Below are positions 35,035 to 44,116 of a DNA stretch of 64,000 nucleotides, in pieces. The first letter of the stretch is position 1, and the number at the start of each line of letters is the position of its first letter. The stretch is taken from positions 248,001 through 312,000 of the forward strand of contig CP131915.1 of NCBI GenBank assembly GCA_030704225.1, given 5' to 3'. The notes under the pieces are model-generated. The model saw only the letters and a program-made list of their open reading frames with translations. It was not told the DNA's origin and did no database searches. A program made the position numbers and the translations under genes. Source of the stretch: Kosakonia sp. H02. GTDB lineage: Bacteria > Pseudomonadota > Gammaproteobacteria > Enterobacterales > Enterobacteriaceae.

Positions 35035-35319
35035 AACGACTCCTTTATCGAATTAAGCCAGGCTCACACTTCTTACAACAGAGCGTAGGGTTTTATCAGG
35101 TTTCAGGCGTAAGCAGCATGTTTATTTTTCGCTCTTCACCCGTTTCAGATTTCGCCAGGGTGAACGCTTTCATGTCAGGAAATGTTCACATTAAGAAATT
35201 AATGAGAATTTTTCATGGAACGCGTTGCGCGCGGCCAAATCCCTGACTATTTTTATTGACGATCAGAACCCTCCCACCATAGCGCGGAGGCCGGGCTCTC
35301 TTTTATATCCAGGACTACT

Positions 35320-35568
35320 ATGCAGACGACAACCACAGAAGAACAGCTCAATGCGTATTTTGGTGCGAATACGCGGAATTATGAAGAAGAAAAGAAAGTG
35401 ATTAGTGACATCATCTATAACCTCCAGTTAAAGCAAACGGAGGTCAGTAATAAACATCTTATTTTGGCGCTGATCGGGCTGTTGGAAACCGAAGACGATG
35501 TTGTGAAACTGGATATTTATCGTAGTGCCTTAGAAATGGTCGTGCAGAAAACGCCCGATGATTTATAA
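35320..35568 (+). CDS. AriR/YmgB-family connector protein
   Basis: An 82-residue helical protein. The patterns NYEEEKKVISDIIYNL, EVSNKHLILALIGLLET and YRSALEMVVQKTPDDL align in order and spacing with E. coli AriR (YmgB), a biofilm and acid-resistance regulator acting on the Rcs pathway under blue-light/BluR control. CAGGA stands five bases before the ATG. It faces three other small genes across a shared terminator. In K-12 the ariR cluster is elsewhere, next to bluR and bluF. Confidence 0.75.
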   Translation: MQTTTTEEQLNAYFGANTRNYEEEKKVISDIIYNLQLKQTEVSNKHLILALIGLLETEDDVVKLDIYRSALEMVVQKTPDDL

Positions 35569-35584
35569 GCCAGGACGCTGTGCT

Positions 35585-35618
35585 AAAAAAAGCCTTCGTT
35601 GTTACGAAGGCTTTTTTA
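35585..35618. terminator. Bidirectional terminator between convergent small genes
   Basis: AGCCTTCGT/ACGAAGGCT stem with a four-base loop, six A before and six T after it. It ends one base before the stop codon of the opposing gene. Confidence 0.88.
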
Positions 35619-35831
35619 TCAGGCGGTGTGGGTAACCCGTTCCATTATTTGCTGTCGGGCCGCTTCAAGGATCCGCTTTTGGCGTGATTCGGTTGTCATA
35701 ATGCTCTGCGCACGCAGCACCATCAAGAGATTGCTGGGCTTAACAGGCATTTGAGCATTCATAAGATATGTGGCAGCTAAACCAATTGCCTCATGGATTT
35801 CGTCAGGCTGAACTTGCTCATCGTCGTTCAA
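35619..35831 (-). CDS. 70-residue small helical protein
   Basis: I do not recognise this gene with certainty. It is translated from a TTG start with AAGGGAG five bases upstream, giving MNDDEQVQPDEIHEAIGLAA. The helical pattern with K-x6-VLR and a charged C-terminal helix (ESRQKRILEAARQQIMERV) resembles both the AriR-type connector family and the FumD/YdhZ (DUF2767) family as remembered. It is third in line after ycgZ- and ymgA-like genes, so a role in the same regulatory set is possible. Confidence 0.6.
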   Translation of the reverse strand: MNDDEQVQPDEIHEAIGLAATYLMNAQMPVKPSNLLMVLRAQSIMTTESRQKRILEAARQQIMERVTHTA

Positions 35832-35998
35832 TTACACTCCCTTAATGCAGATATGACTCAGGCTTCTAAGCCCACAGGCCAGATCAAATTCACTGAGCAT
35901 TTAAGGGAACATGCGAAGCAAGTCTGAATAGAAGGGCGAAAAGTAGGGAGGCCCGGCAAAGAACACCAGACCATGCGAAAGGATCTTAAATCAGCGCT

Positions 35999-36301
35999 TC
36001 AGTGCTTACGGGCTTTGCTGTCCATTTCCGGGCCAGATAAAGGCAACCAGCTTCGGAGTCGGCTTACCTGCAAACTGCCCTTGAGCCCACGTGTAGCCAC
36101 CGGTTGGGTTTTGTAATGATGAATTCCGCTAATCGCGGTCTGAAAAGCTTTGCGTCGGTCGTTATCCGATTCATCCCGCAAAAACGCCTGCAATTGCCCA
36201 ATCAGTGCATCGTAAGAGACATCATCATCTGACTCAAGAAGGGTAAGAACGGCTTCTCCCATCACGGTATCTACAAGCTTATCCGACTCATTTTTACTCA
36301 T
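35999..36301 (-). CDS. YmgA-like connector protein
   Basis: A 100-residue protein starting MSKNESDKLVDTVMGEAVL. The core GEAVLTLLESDDDVSYDALIG aligns with E. coli YmgA, and a following RKAFQTAISGIHHY segment corresponds to its second helix pair. The C-terminal 45 residues are basic and differ from YmgA. GAGAGG precedes the ATG. YmgA works with YcgZ and AriR on the Rcs phosphorelay in E. coli; function here is inferred. Confidence 0.65.
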   Translation of the reverse strand: MSKNESDKLVDTVMGEAVLTLLESDDDVSYDALIGQLQAFLRDESDNDRRKAFQTAISGIHHYKTQPVATRGLKGSLQVSRLRSWLPLSGPEMDSKARKH

Positions 36302-36404
36302 TCTGCCTCTCAAATTTTGCGGCACGGGGTTAAGCGCTGTACCCCTTTAAGCATTTTATTAACGACATGCTGAAGTTATAACGCATTTAGGAACTTATTG
36401 GAAA

Positions 36405-36647
36405 TTATGTGTTTGTTTTCTTTCCAAAAACCAGGCCAAGTAGCTCGCCATAATGGGCTTCGAGTAACGGATCGGTTTCATTATCGATGCGTGATGCCAA
36501 CTTAATGCACAGACTCTGGCGGCTGACTTGTCGCTTCTCACGCAGCATCTCGATCACAATCGCCCCTAACGTCTCTTCGGTGGAGGGCGTGTTGCCCTGC
36601 GGGCACAAAGCGCTCTCTCCAGTACCCTTACCCGGGAATTCCTTCAC
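36405..36647 (-). CDS. YcgZ-like connector protein
   Basis: An 80-residue protein from a GTG start with AGAGGA five bases upstream. Residues from about 23 on, TEETLGAIVIEMLREKRQVS then RQSLCIKLASRI and HYGELLGLVFG, align well with E. coli YcgZ (ETLGEIVTEILKDGRNLSRK and on). The N-terminal 20 residues differ. It is probably the first gene of a ycgZ-ymgA-like run on this strand. Confidence 0.75.
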   Translation of the reverse strand: MKEFPGKGTGESALCPQGNTPSTEETLGAIVIEMLREKRQVSRQSLCIKLASRIDNETDPLLEAHYGELLGLVFGKKTNT

Positions 36648-36827
36648 GACTGTCCTCTCTTAATACGGGATTGAAGTCAAAACACCTGATGGGAAATAAG
36701 CAAAAAAGTGCGGGCAGGATCCACGCCGCAAATGCATTCAGCGGGGCTGCGTTTCGTCGGCTAATAATAACCTAAAGAAATATATCGTGGTAAAAAAATC
36801 ACTGAGATTAAGGATATATCTTCGCTG

Positions 36828-36858
36828 GTAAAAATAAGCCCCTGCGAAAGAGGGGCTT
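36828..36858 (-). terminator. Terminator after ydgA
   Basis: AAGCCCCT/AGGGGCTT stem with a seven-base loop, followed on the minus strand by ATTTTTAC. Confidence 0.7.
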
Positions 36859-36862
36859 AAGA

Positions 36863-38392
36863 TTACTGTTGCGGAACGGCAGGTACCGGGGGGACGGTTT
36901 CGTCCGGCTGCGCGGGCTGAAGCGATGGCAGACCAAACATGCCGACAAACTGCTCAAGCGGCATTTTCTCGCCGTTCAGCGTGACCTGGCCGTTAGCATA
37001 TTGCAGGCTGGTGAGAATGGTATTGTTCTCAAGGGTGGTGATGCGGAACATCTGTCCCATCGCCGCAAGGCCTTTAACCTGCTGGTTCGCAAGTTTGGCA
37101 GCGTCTTCCTGCTGGTAACCCTGCAATTTCGCCACCTGAGTCATTACCTCTGTCGCCATATCTACCGGAATGGACAACTTGCTGTCGAGAGATTTCACGT
37201 TCCTGTCCACTTGAGCGGCCAGCGTTTGCGGCGCGTCAGGCGTGGTAGCGGGATCTTTCAGGAACAGCGACAGGTTAAAAGTGGATTCCCCTTTCGCATT
37301 TTTCCAGCTCAGCGGAGCAACAGTGATAACCGGCTCGCCTTTAAGCAGCAACGGCACAACGTTGAGGAGCGCTTCGGTGGCTTTCTGCTGGTACAGTTCC
37401 GGGTTCTGCACGACATCCGGTTGTGCCATTAATGCACGAACCTGCGCGTCATACTGCTGGCTGGCTTGATGCCAGGCTTTGCCGTCCAGTTGGCCGACTT
37501 TCAGCGTCAGCTTTCCGCTACCCAGATCCTGGCCCTGAACTTTCAGGCTATTCAGCGTGTAGTCGACCTGGCTATTGATGTTTTTCTTATCATCGGCGAT
37601 GTCGGATTTGGCCGTTAAGTTCATGCCTTCCAGCACCGCCATCTCTTTGTTCTCAACGGAAATAGAGAGCTTATCGAGGCTCATTTTCTGGCTGCCGGTG
37701 CGCTCATCAAACTCTGCGATTTCGCTGGAACCGTCCGTTTTCAGGTTGTTGAACGATAACTGCACTTTCTGGCCGAACTCATTGACCGTATCGACCAGGC
37801 CGCTCTGTGCTTCACCGCTCAGCGAGAGGGCATTGCCGTCTTTGTCAGCGCTGAAGCGGAAATTCCCGCCGCTAAAGGCGACTTTTTCACCCTCTTTTTC
37901 AGAGCTCAGCGGGCGCAACGTGATATCACTGCGGGTATCGCCACCGTAACCGATACGGGTTTCAGCCACAAAAGGCGATTCCCCTTTGGCAATATCAAAC
38001 AGCCCTTTAGTGACCTCATTATTCACCAGTTGCGTATGCACGGATGCCATGGCGGGTGTCAGGCTAAAGGATTTCAACTGCGCCAGCGGGAAGGGGCCGT
38101 GATCGACATCTTCATGCAGAACGATGCTCTGACCCGGTTTCAGCCACGTATTCGTGCTGCCCGGCAGCGGTTTGATTTGCAGGGTGAAGGTACTTGAGAA
38201 GAGGCTGCGTTTGTAATCCTGCGCCGAGAGCTCCACGTTGGCTTCTGGCGCGTTGCGCTTGATTTGCGCATTCGCCTGGCTGACCATTTCGGCCAGACGA
38301 CTTTCAATTTGTTTTCCTGTGTACCAGGCTCCGCCTGTCCAGACGACTCCCAGTGCAACAATGATCCCTGCGGCAACCAACGTTTTTTTCAT
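36863..38392 (-). CDS. ydgA: DUF945 protein YdgA
   Basis: A 509-residue protein with one N-terminal membrane helix (KKTLVAAGIIVALGVVWTGG) and a large periplasmic part, of the YdgA/YihF family. It starts MKKTLVAAG and includes the AWYTGKQIESRLAEMV stretch typical of the family. Length is close to E. coli YdgA (502), which is described as an inner-membrane protein affecting swarming or AsmA-like functions; its role is not known. Confidence 0.92.
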   Translation of the reverse strand: MKKTLVAAGIIVALGVVWTGGAWYTGKQIESRLAEMVSQANAQIKRNAPEANVELSAQDYKRSLFSSTFTLQIKPLPGSTNTWLKPGQSIVLHEDVDHGPFPLAQLKSFSLTPAMASVHTQLVNNEVTKGLFDIAKGESPFVAETRIGYGGDTRSDITLRPLSSEKEGEKVAFSGGNFRFSADKDGNALSLSGEAQSGLVDTVNEFGQKVQLSFNNLKTDGSSEIAEFDERTGSQKMSLDKLSISVENKEMAVLEGMNLTAKSDIADDKKNINSQVDYTLNSLKVQGQDLGSGKLTLKVGQLDGKAWHQASQQYDAQVRALMAQPDVVQNPELYQQKATEALLNVVPLLLKGEPVITVAPLSWKNAKGESTFNLSLFLKDPATTPDAPQTLAAQVDRNVKSLDSKLSIPVDMATEVMTQVAKLQGYQQEDAAKLANQQVKGLAAMGQMFRITTLENNTILTSLQYANGQVTLNGEKMPLEQFVGMFGLPSLQPAQPDETVPPVPAVPQQ

Positions 38393-38491
38393 AGCGTTTA
38401 TCCCTAAAATGAAACCAGGCGGTGGAGACCGCCTGGACTGTCGAATGAAGTTAGCTAAAGCTTAGCAATAGTTGCTTCGAAGTTCAGTAAC

Positions 38492-39670
38492 TTAGTCGAT
38501 TTTATTAAACACGCGGGCGATTCTCCCGGTACCGCTTGCCGCCACAGGAGACTCGTCTGCGGCAATAAACGCCGACTCGCCTGCTTTCAGCACCAGGTTC
38601 TCCGAACCCTTACTGAGCACGGCTTCACCCTCCACACAAAACACAATGGCCGCACTCTGCTGCGCCAGCGGGGTTTCCGTCGTCGAAAGATCGTGCAACG
38701 AGAAAGCAAAATCCGCGACCGGGATCGGGAAATCGAGCTCTGCGCCGTGGCGGGCTGGTTGGGTCAACAATTCACCGGCAGGTTTCGGCGTGAATTTCAC
38801 ATTCGCCACCAGTTCCGGGATATCAATATATTTTGGCGTTAACCCGGCGCGCAGTACGTTGTCGGAGTTCGCCATCACTTCCAGCGCCACGCCCTGCAAA
38901 TAGGCATGCGGGGTTTCTGCAAACAGGAACATTGCTTCGCCCGGATTAAGTTTCACCACGTTAAGCAGCAGCGGAGAGAAAAGCCCGCTGTCATCCGGGT
39001 AAAACTCCGCAATCAGGCGGATGGTTTGCCACGGCTCGCCGTGTTGTTTTTCCAGCGCGGATTTCAACACCGCCAGCGCGCGGGATTTCTCATCATTTTG
39101 CATATTCAGCAATGCCGCAAACAGTTCGCTCAGGCGATCTGCGCCGGGCGCCTGCAAGAAGTGGGCAATCGCCGGGTGTGCACCGGCTACAGGTTGCAAC
39201 AGTGAAACAATGTCGGAGAACTCGCGAAACGCGTTCATTGCGAGGAAAGGGGTGAGGGCGAACACCAGCTCCGGCTTATGGTTGGGGTCTTTGTAGTTAC
39301 GCTCGGCGGCATCCAGCGCAATGCCGGCTGCGTTCTCTTTGGCAAAGCCAAGCTCAGAGTTTTTCTTATTCGGATGCACCTGAATCGAGAGCGGTTGATC
39401 GGCACACAGCACTTTAAACAGGAACGGTAATTCGCCAAACCGTTCGGCAACGGCGTCGCCCAGTAACCGGCGCTTATCTTCGTCAATCACGTCGCGCAGG
39501 GAGCGGGTCTGGCCGCTGGCGTCCTGCACTTTTGAGCTGCTCTTCGGGTGCGCGCCCATCCACAACTCGGCCATCGGCAGGTTGTCGGGATTCGCCACAC
39601 CATAGAGATCCGTTAACGCAGTTTTACTTCCCCAGGCGTAGTTCTGCACTGAGTTGATGAGTTTTTGCAT
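38492..39670 (-). CDS. manA: Mannose-6-phosphate isomerase ManA
   Basis: A 392-residue type I phosphomannose isomerase that links mannose 6-phosphate and fructose 6-phosphate. The zinc-site stretches are LSIQVHPNKK and HKPELVFALTPF, and the catalytic-region NSDNVLRAGLTPKYID follows. The ATG at 39670 with AAGGG before it matches the E. coli start; the GTG-type extension to 39688 is rejected. Divergent from fumA. Confidence 0.95.
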   Translation of the reverse strand: MQKLINSVQNYAWGSKTALTDLYGVANPDNLPMAELWMGAHPKSSSKVQDASGQTRSLRDVIDEDKRRLLGDAVAERFGELPFLFKVLCADQPLSIQVHPNKKNSELGFAKENAAGIALDAAERNYKDPNHKPELVFALTPFLAMNAFREFSDIVSLLQPVAGAHPAIAHFLQAPGADRLSELFAALLNMQNDEKSRALAVLKSALEKQHGEPWQTIRLIAEFYPDDSGLFSPLLLNVVKLNPGEAMFLFAETPHAYLQGVALEVMANSDNVLRAGLTPKYIDIPELVANVKFTPKPAGELLTQPARHGAELDFPIPVADFAFSLHDLSTTETPLAQQSAAIVFCVEGEAVLSKGSENLVLKAGESAFIAADESPVAASGTGRIARVFNKID

Positions 39671-39868
39671 TATCAAGCCCTTTCTCATTTAGGAAATTAT
39701 CGCGTCATTAAAGCAACAAACCCGCCGGAAGTAACCAGCGAGGATAAAAAGTCGTACTAGTCTCAGTTTTTGTTAAAAAATTGTGTAGGATATGGCGACT
39801 CGCTTTAACACAGGCAGAAGGATCTCCTGCCTGAACCATAACCAGACCGTGCCGTAAGTGAGAGAACA

Positions 39869-41515
39869 ATGTCGAACAAACCCTTCTGTTATCAGGAACC
39901 TTTCCCGCTCGGGAAAGATGACACCGAATACTATCTACTGAGCCGCGATCATGTCTCTGTTGCCCAGTTCGACGGCCAGGAAATCCTTAAAGTCGATCCC
40001 CAGGCGCTGACACTGCTGGCGCAGCACGCTTTCCACGATGCCTCCTTTTTACTGCGCCCGGCGCATCAACAGCAGGTCGCCGATATTCTTTCCGACCCTG
40101 AAGCCAGCGAAAACGACAAATACGTGGCGCTGCAATTTCTGCGCAACTCCGAAATCGCTGCGAAAGGCATTTTGCCGACCTGCCAGGACACCGGCACGGC
40201 GATCATCATGGGCAAAAAAGGCCAGCGTGTGTGGACCGGCGGCGGTGATGAAGCCGCGCTGGCGCGTGGCGTCTATAACACGTATACCGAAGATAACCTG
40301 CGCTATTCACAAAACGCGCCGCTGGATATGTATAAAGAGGTGAACACCGGCACCAACTTGCCAGCCCAGATCGATCTTTATAGCGTCGACGGCGAACAGT
40401 ACAAGTTCCTGTTTATCGCCAAAGGCGGCGGCTCCGCCAACAAAACGTATCTTTACCAGGAAACTAAAGCGCTGATCACCCCGGCGAAGCTGAAAAACTA
40501 CCTGGTCGAGAAAATGCGTACCCTCGGCACCGCAGCCTGCCCGCCGTACCACATCGCCTTTGTGATTGGTGGAACGTCGGCGGAAGCGACGCTGAAAACC
40601 GTCAAACTGGCCTCGACCAAATATTATGACGCGCTGCCTACTGAAGGTAACGAGCACGGGCAGGCGTTCCGCGATGTGCAACTGGAACAGGAACTGTTGC
40701 AGGAAGCGCGTAACCTCGGCCTCGGCGCGCAGTTTGGCGGTAAATATTTCGCTCATGACATCCGCGTGATCCGCCTGCCGCGCCACGGTGCTTCCTGCCC
40801 GGTCGGTATGGGCGTGTCGTGCTCGGCGGACAGAAATATCAAAGGCAAAATCAACCGTGACGGCATCTGGCTGGAACGCCTCGAGCAAAACCCGGGCAAA
40901 TACATCCCGCAGGCGTTACGTCAGGCGGGCGAGGGCGAAGCGGTGAAAGTCGATCTCAACCGCCCGATGAGCGACATTCTCGCCCAGTTGTCGCAATATC
41001 CAGTCTCCACGCGCCTGTCGCTGACCGGCACCATTATTGTTGCCCGCGACATTGCCCATGCGAAGCTGAAAGAGTTGATGGACAGCGGCGAACATCTGCC
41101 GCAGTACGTCAAAGATCACCCGATTTACTACGCTGGCCCGGCAAAAACGCCGGAAGGCTATGCGTCGGGATCCCTTGGGCCGACCACGGCCGGGCGCATG
41201 GATTCGTATGTCGATCAGCTGCAATCGCAGGGCGGCAGCATGATCATGCTGGCGAAAGGCAACCGCAGCCAACAGGTAACGGATGCCTGCCACAAACATG
41301 GCGGTTTTTATCTCGGCAGCATTGGCGGCCCGGCGGCGATCCTCGCGCAAAACAGCATTAAGCACCTGGAGTGCGTGGCGTACCCGGAGTTGGGTATGGA
41401 AGCTATCTGGAAAATTGACGTAGAGGATTTCCCGGCGTTTATCCTGGTGGATGACAAAGGGAATGACTTCTTCCAGCAGATCCAGTCTGGCCAGTGCGCC
41501 AGTTGCCTGAAGTAG
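39869..41515 (+). CDS. fumA: Class I fumarase FumA
   Basis: A 548-residue [4Fe-4S] fumarate hydratase of the TCA cycle, labile to superoxide. Cluster cysteines are Cys105 (LPTCQDTG), Cys224 (TAACPPYH) and Cys318 (GVSCSADRN). Length equals E. coli FumA. It is followed by a terminator and then fumC, the oxidant-stable enzyme, in the same orientation. Confidence 0.96.
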   Translation: MSNKPFCYQEPFPLGKDDTEYYLLSRDHVSVAQFDGQEILKVDPQALTLLAQHAFHDASFLLRPAHQQQVADILSDPEASENDKYVALQFLRNSEIAAKGILPTCQDTGTAIIMGKKGQRVWTGGGDEAALARGVYNTYTEDNLRYSQNAPLDMYKEVNTGTNLPAQIDLYSVDGEQYKFLFIAKGGGSANKTYLYQETKALITPAKLKNYLVEKMRTLGTAACPPYHIAFVIGGTSAEATLKTVKLASTKYYDALPTEGNEHGQAFRDVQLEQELLQEARNLGLGAQFGGKYFAHDIRVIRLPRHGASCPVGMGVSCSADRNIKGKINRDGIWLERLEQNPGKYIPQALRQAGEGEAVKVDLNRPMSDILAQLSQYPVSTRLSLTGTIIVARDIAHAKLKELMDSGEHLPQYVKDHPIYYAGPAKTPEGYASGSLGPTTAGRMDSYVDQLQSQGGSMIMLAKGNRSQQVTDACHKHGGFYLGSIGGPAAILAQNSIKHLECVAYPELGMEAIWKIDVEDFPAFILVDDKGNDFFQQIQSGQCASCLK

Positions 41516-41520
41516 TAGTA

Positions 41521-41543
41521 GCCGCCCTGCGGGGCGGTTTTTT
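41521..41543 (+). terminator. Terminator after fumA
   Basis: CCGCCC/GGGGCGG stem with a three-base loop and six T, six bases after the fumA stop. Confidence 0.85.
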
Positions 41544-41698
41544 GTCTGTGTTGTCGGTCAGATAAAGCAACGCCGCCCTCCGACAAGACGTTTAAGCACA
41601 AAGCCATAAACAACATTCCAAAAAGCACCAATACTTTTACTTGTTTGCAAGTGAGCAATGTCGATACCTACCATCACTTTGTAGCCAAGGAGAGAGTA

Positions 41699-43099
41699 AT
41701 GACAACGCATCGCAGTGAGAAAGATTCGATGGGCGCAATTGACGTCCCGGCAGACAGGCTGTGGGGGGCGCAAACCCAGCGGTCGCTTGAGCATTTTCGC
41801 ATTTCAACGGAAAAAATGCCGGTCTCGCTGATCCACGCGCTGGCGCTGACCAAGCGTGCGGCGGCGAAGGTTAACCAGGATTTAGGGCTGCTGCCCGAAG
41901 AGAAAGCCCGGGCGATTATTGCTGCGGCGGACGAAGTGCTGGCCGGGAAACACCCCGACGAGTTTCCGCTCGCTATCTGGCAAACCGGTTCCGGCACCCA
42001 GAGCAACATGAACATGAACGAAGTGCTGGCCAACCGCGCGAGTGAGATCCTCGGCGGCGTGCGCGGCATGGAGCGCAAAATTCACCCGAATGATGACGTC
42101 AACAAGAGCCAGAGTTCTAACGATGTCTTCCCGACAGCGATGCATGTGGCGGCGGTTATCGGCGTGCGTGAGCAACTGATCCCACAATTACAGGTGCTAA
42201 AAAAAACGCTGAGCGAAAAATCGACCGCCTTTGCCGATATCGTCAAAATCGGCCGTACCCATTTGCAGGACGCGACGCCGTTAACCCTCGGGCAGGAGAT
42301 TTCCGGCTGGGTGGCGATGCTTGAGCATAATCTTAAACATATTGAGCAGAGCTTGCCGCACCTCGGCGAACTGGCGCTGGGCGGCACCGCCGTCGGTACC
42401 GGGCTGAATACCCACCCGGAATATGCCGAACGCGTGGCGAAAGAGCTGGCGAGCTTTACGCAACAGCCGTTTATCACCGCGCCGAACAAGTTCGAAGCGC
42501 TGGCGACCTGCGACGCGCTGGTACATGCACACGGGGCGCTAAAAGGGCTGGCTTCTTCGCTGATGAAAATTGCCAACGATGTGCGCTGGCTGGCGTCTGG
42601 CCCGCGCTGTGGCATTGGCGAAATCGCCATCCCTGAAAATGAACCGGGCAGCTCCATCATGCCTGGTAAAGTGAACCCGACGCAGTGCGAAGCGATGACC
42701 ATGCTCTGCTGTCAGGTGTTGGGCAACGATGTGGCGGTCAATATCGGCGGCGCGTCCGGTAACTTCGAGCTTAATGTCTATCGCCCGATGGTTATCCATA
42801 ACTTCCTGCAATCGGTTCGCTTGCTGGCGGACGGTATGGAGAGCTTCAACGAGCATTGTGCCGTGGGGATCGAGCCGAACCGCGAGCGTATTAATCAGCT
42901 ACTGAATGAATCGCTGATGCTGGTAACGGCGCTGAACACCCATATCGGCTATGACAAAGCGGCTGAAATTGCCAAAAAAGCGCACAAAGAGGGGCTGACG
43001 CTGAAGGCCTCGGCGCTGGCGCTCGGCTACCTGACGGAAGCCGAGTTCGATAGCTGGGTTCGCCCGGAATCGATGGTTGGCAGCATGAAGCAGGTCTAA
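41699..43099 (+). CDS. fumC: Class II fumarase FumC
   Basis: A 466-residue iron-free, heat- and oxidant-stable fumarase. The signature GSSIMPGKVNPTQ is at about residue 317-330, and the active-site TGSGTQSNMNMNEV and GRTHLQDATPLTL stretches are present. The start MTTHRSEKDSMG with AAGGAGAGAG upstream matches E. coli; the frame from 41645 is rejected. SoxS and Fur control is known in E. coli. The stop overlaps that of the convergent tus by a few bases. Confidence 0.96.
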   Translation: MTTHRSEKDSMGAIDVPADRLWGAQTQRSLEHFRISTEKMPVSLIHALALTKRAAAKVNQDLGLLPEEKARAIIAAADEVLAGKHPDEFPLAIWQTGSGTQSNMNMNEVLANRASEILGGVRGMERKIHPNDDVNKSQSSNDVFPTAMHVAAVIGVREQLIPQLQVLKKTLSEKSTAFADIVKIGRTHLQDATPLTLGQEISGWVAMLEHNLKHIEQSLPHLGELALGGTAVGTGLNTHPEYAERVAKELASFTQQPFITAPNKFEALATCDALVHAHGALKGLASSLMKIANDVRWLASGPRCGIGEIAIPENEPGSSIMPGKVNPTQCEAMTMLCCQVLGNDVAVNIGGASGNFELNVYRPMVIHNFLQSVRLLADGMESFNEHCAVGIEPNRERINQLLNESLMLVTALNTHIGYDKAAEIAKKAHKEGLTLKASALALGYLTEAEFDSWVRPESMVGSMKQV

Positions 43100-44025
43100 T
43101 TCGCAAGGTAGAGGTGCAGCCGGGGAATGAGTAACGTCAACGGTTGCGCCTGCGGTTTATAGCGGTGCTGCACATTATCGGCGTTGTAATCCAGCAACTC
43201 GCCGATATCCGGCACCGTCCCGCCATTCTCTTCTGAAATCAAGGTGATAATCGGCGTCGGGCAGGCGTACTGCACCTGTTTTTGCGATCCGGAATACCAG
43301 ACGCGGGCGATTGGCTGCACTTTCACTGGTCGTTTGATTTTTAACCGGGCCTTTTGCGGCAGGGCGGCGATATCGTTGTACTCCTGCTGAACGCGGGACA
43401 GCCACGCTTCGCGCGTGAATGAAGAGACGGCGCGCGGTGATTTCAGGCTTTTCTCCAGTTGTGCCAGCACCTCATCACGGGTGAGATTTTTAATGATGTG
43501 TTTATTCGCCCAGCCAAAACGGATGGTCGCCGGAGCGCGAAGCTGCGTTAGCGTGCGGTACGCATTCAGTGTGATAAGCCCCGGCAGATGGCGATGCACC
43601 CACTCAAAGCGGGCAGCGGGAGCCAACCCGGACTCCACGGTAACGATGCGCTCAAAGGTCAATTTCAATGAATTGATGTCATCAATACGTTTTTCCAGCG
43701 CCGCCATTGTGGCGTTATTGGCCTGATAGCAGAGCACGCCCGGTAGCCGCACGGCGGCTTTACTGCTGCGGTTTTCCGATTGCTGCTGAATAAACAGATG
43801 GGTGTAATGGCCCAGTGCAAGGCTGGCGGCCTGCTTGCCAATATGCTGTTCAACATGAATGGTGTTCAGCGGATCGTGTTCCGCGCCTTTGGTGACTTCC
43901 GGCAGGGTAAACACCCGCGCAGCCATTAACCGGCAGTCGCTCAGTTCCGCTTTCAGCGCCGCCAGTTCATGCTCCAGTTGGCGAAAGGTGGCGTTCAGGC
44001 GGTCGATAAGATCTAAAGCAGCCAT
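43096..44025 (-). CDS. tus: Replication terminus-binding protein Tus
   Basis: A 309-residue monomeric protein that binds Ter sites and halts DnaB helicase from one side. The sequence matches E. coli Tus in length and in the DNA-contact regions, such as PATIRFGWANKHIIKNLTRD and ALPQKARLKIKRPVKVQP. A perfect Ter site lies 12 bases upstream of the start codon and overlaps its promoter region, the known autoregulation arrangement. Confidence 0.97.
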   Translation of the reverse strand: MAALDLIDRLNATFRQLEHELAALKAELSDCRLMAARVFTLPEVTKGAEHDPLNTIHVEQHIGKQAASLALGHYTHLFIQQQSENRSSKAAVRLPGVLCYQANNATMAALEKRIDDINSLKLTFERIVTVESGLAPAARFEWVHRHLPGLITLNAYRTLTQLRAPATIRFGWANKHIIKNLTRDEVLAQLEKSLKSPRAVSSFTREAWLSRVQQEYNDIAALPQKARLKIKRPVKVQPIARVWYSGSQKQVQYACPTPIITLISEENGGTVPDIGELLDYNADNVQHRYKPQAQPLTLLIPRLHLYLAN

Positions 44026-44036
44026 AGCGTTCCCTC

Positions 44037-44052
44037 TTAGTTACAACATACT
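44037..44052 (-). promoter_or_regulatory. Ter site (Tus-binding replication fork trap)
   Basis: On the minus strand 44052-44037 reads AGTATGTTGTAACTAA, identical to the E. coli TerB core. The orientation, compared with TerB and tus in K-12, predicts a block for forks coming from the high-coordinate (rstB) side and passage for forks from the other side. Confidence 0.93.
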
Positions 44053-44116
44053 TTTTAATTTATAGCACAGTCGCCGGGCATCGGCCACTGTGTCGTTATC
44101 GTTCCGGAAGGGCGTT

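Noticed and set aside
40307..40888. Minus-strand frame of 193 codons opposite fumA
   Set aside because: Shadow of fumA with all three cluster cysteines in the real frame.
41516..41698. SoxS box before fumC
   Set aside because: Looked for, since E. coli fumC is SoxS-dependent, but no clear match to the soxbox was found.
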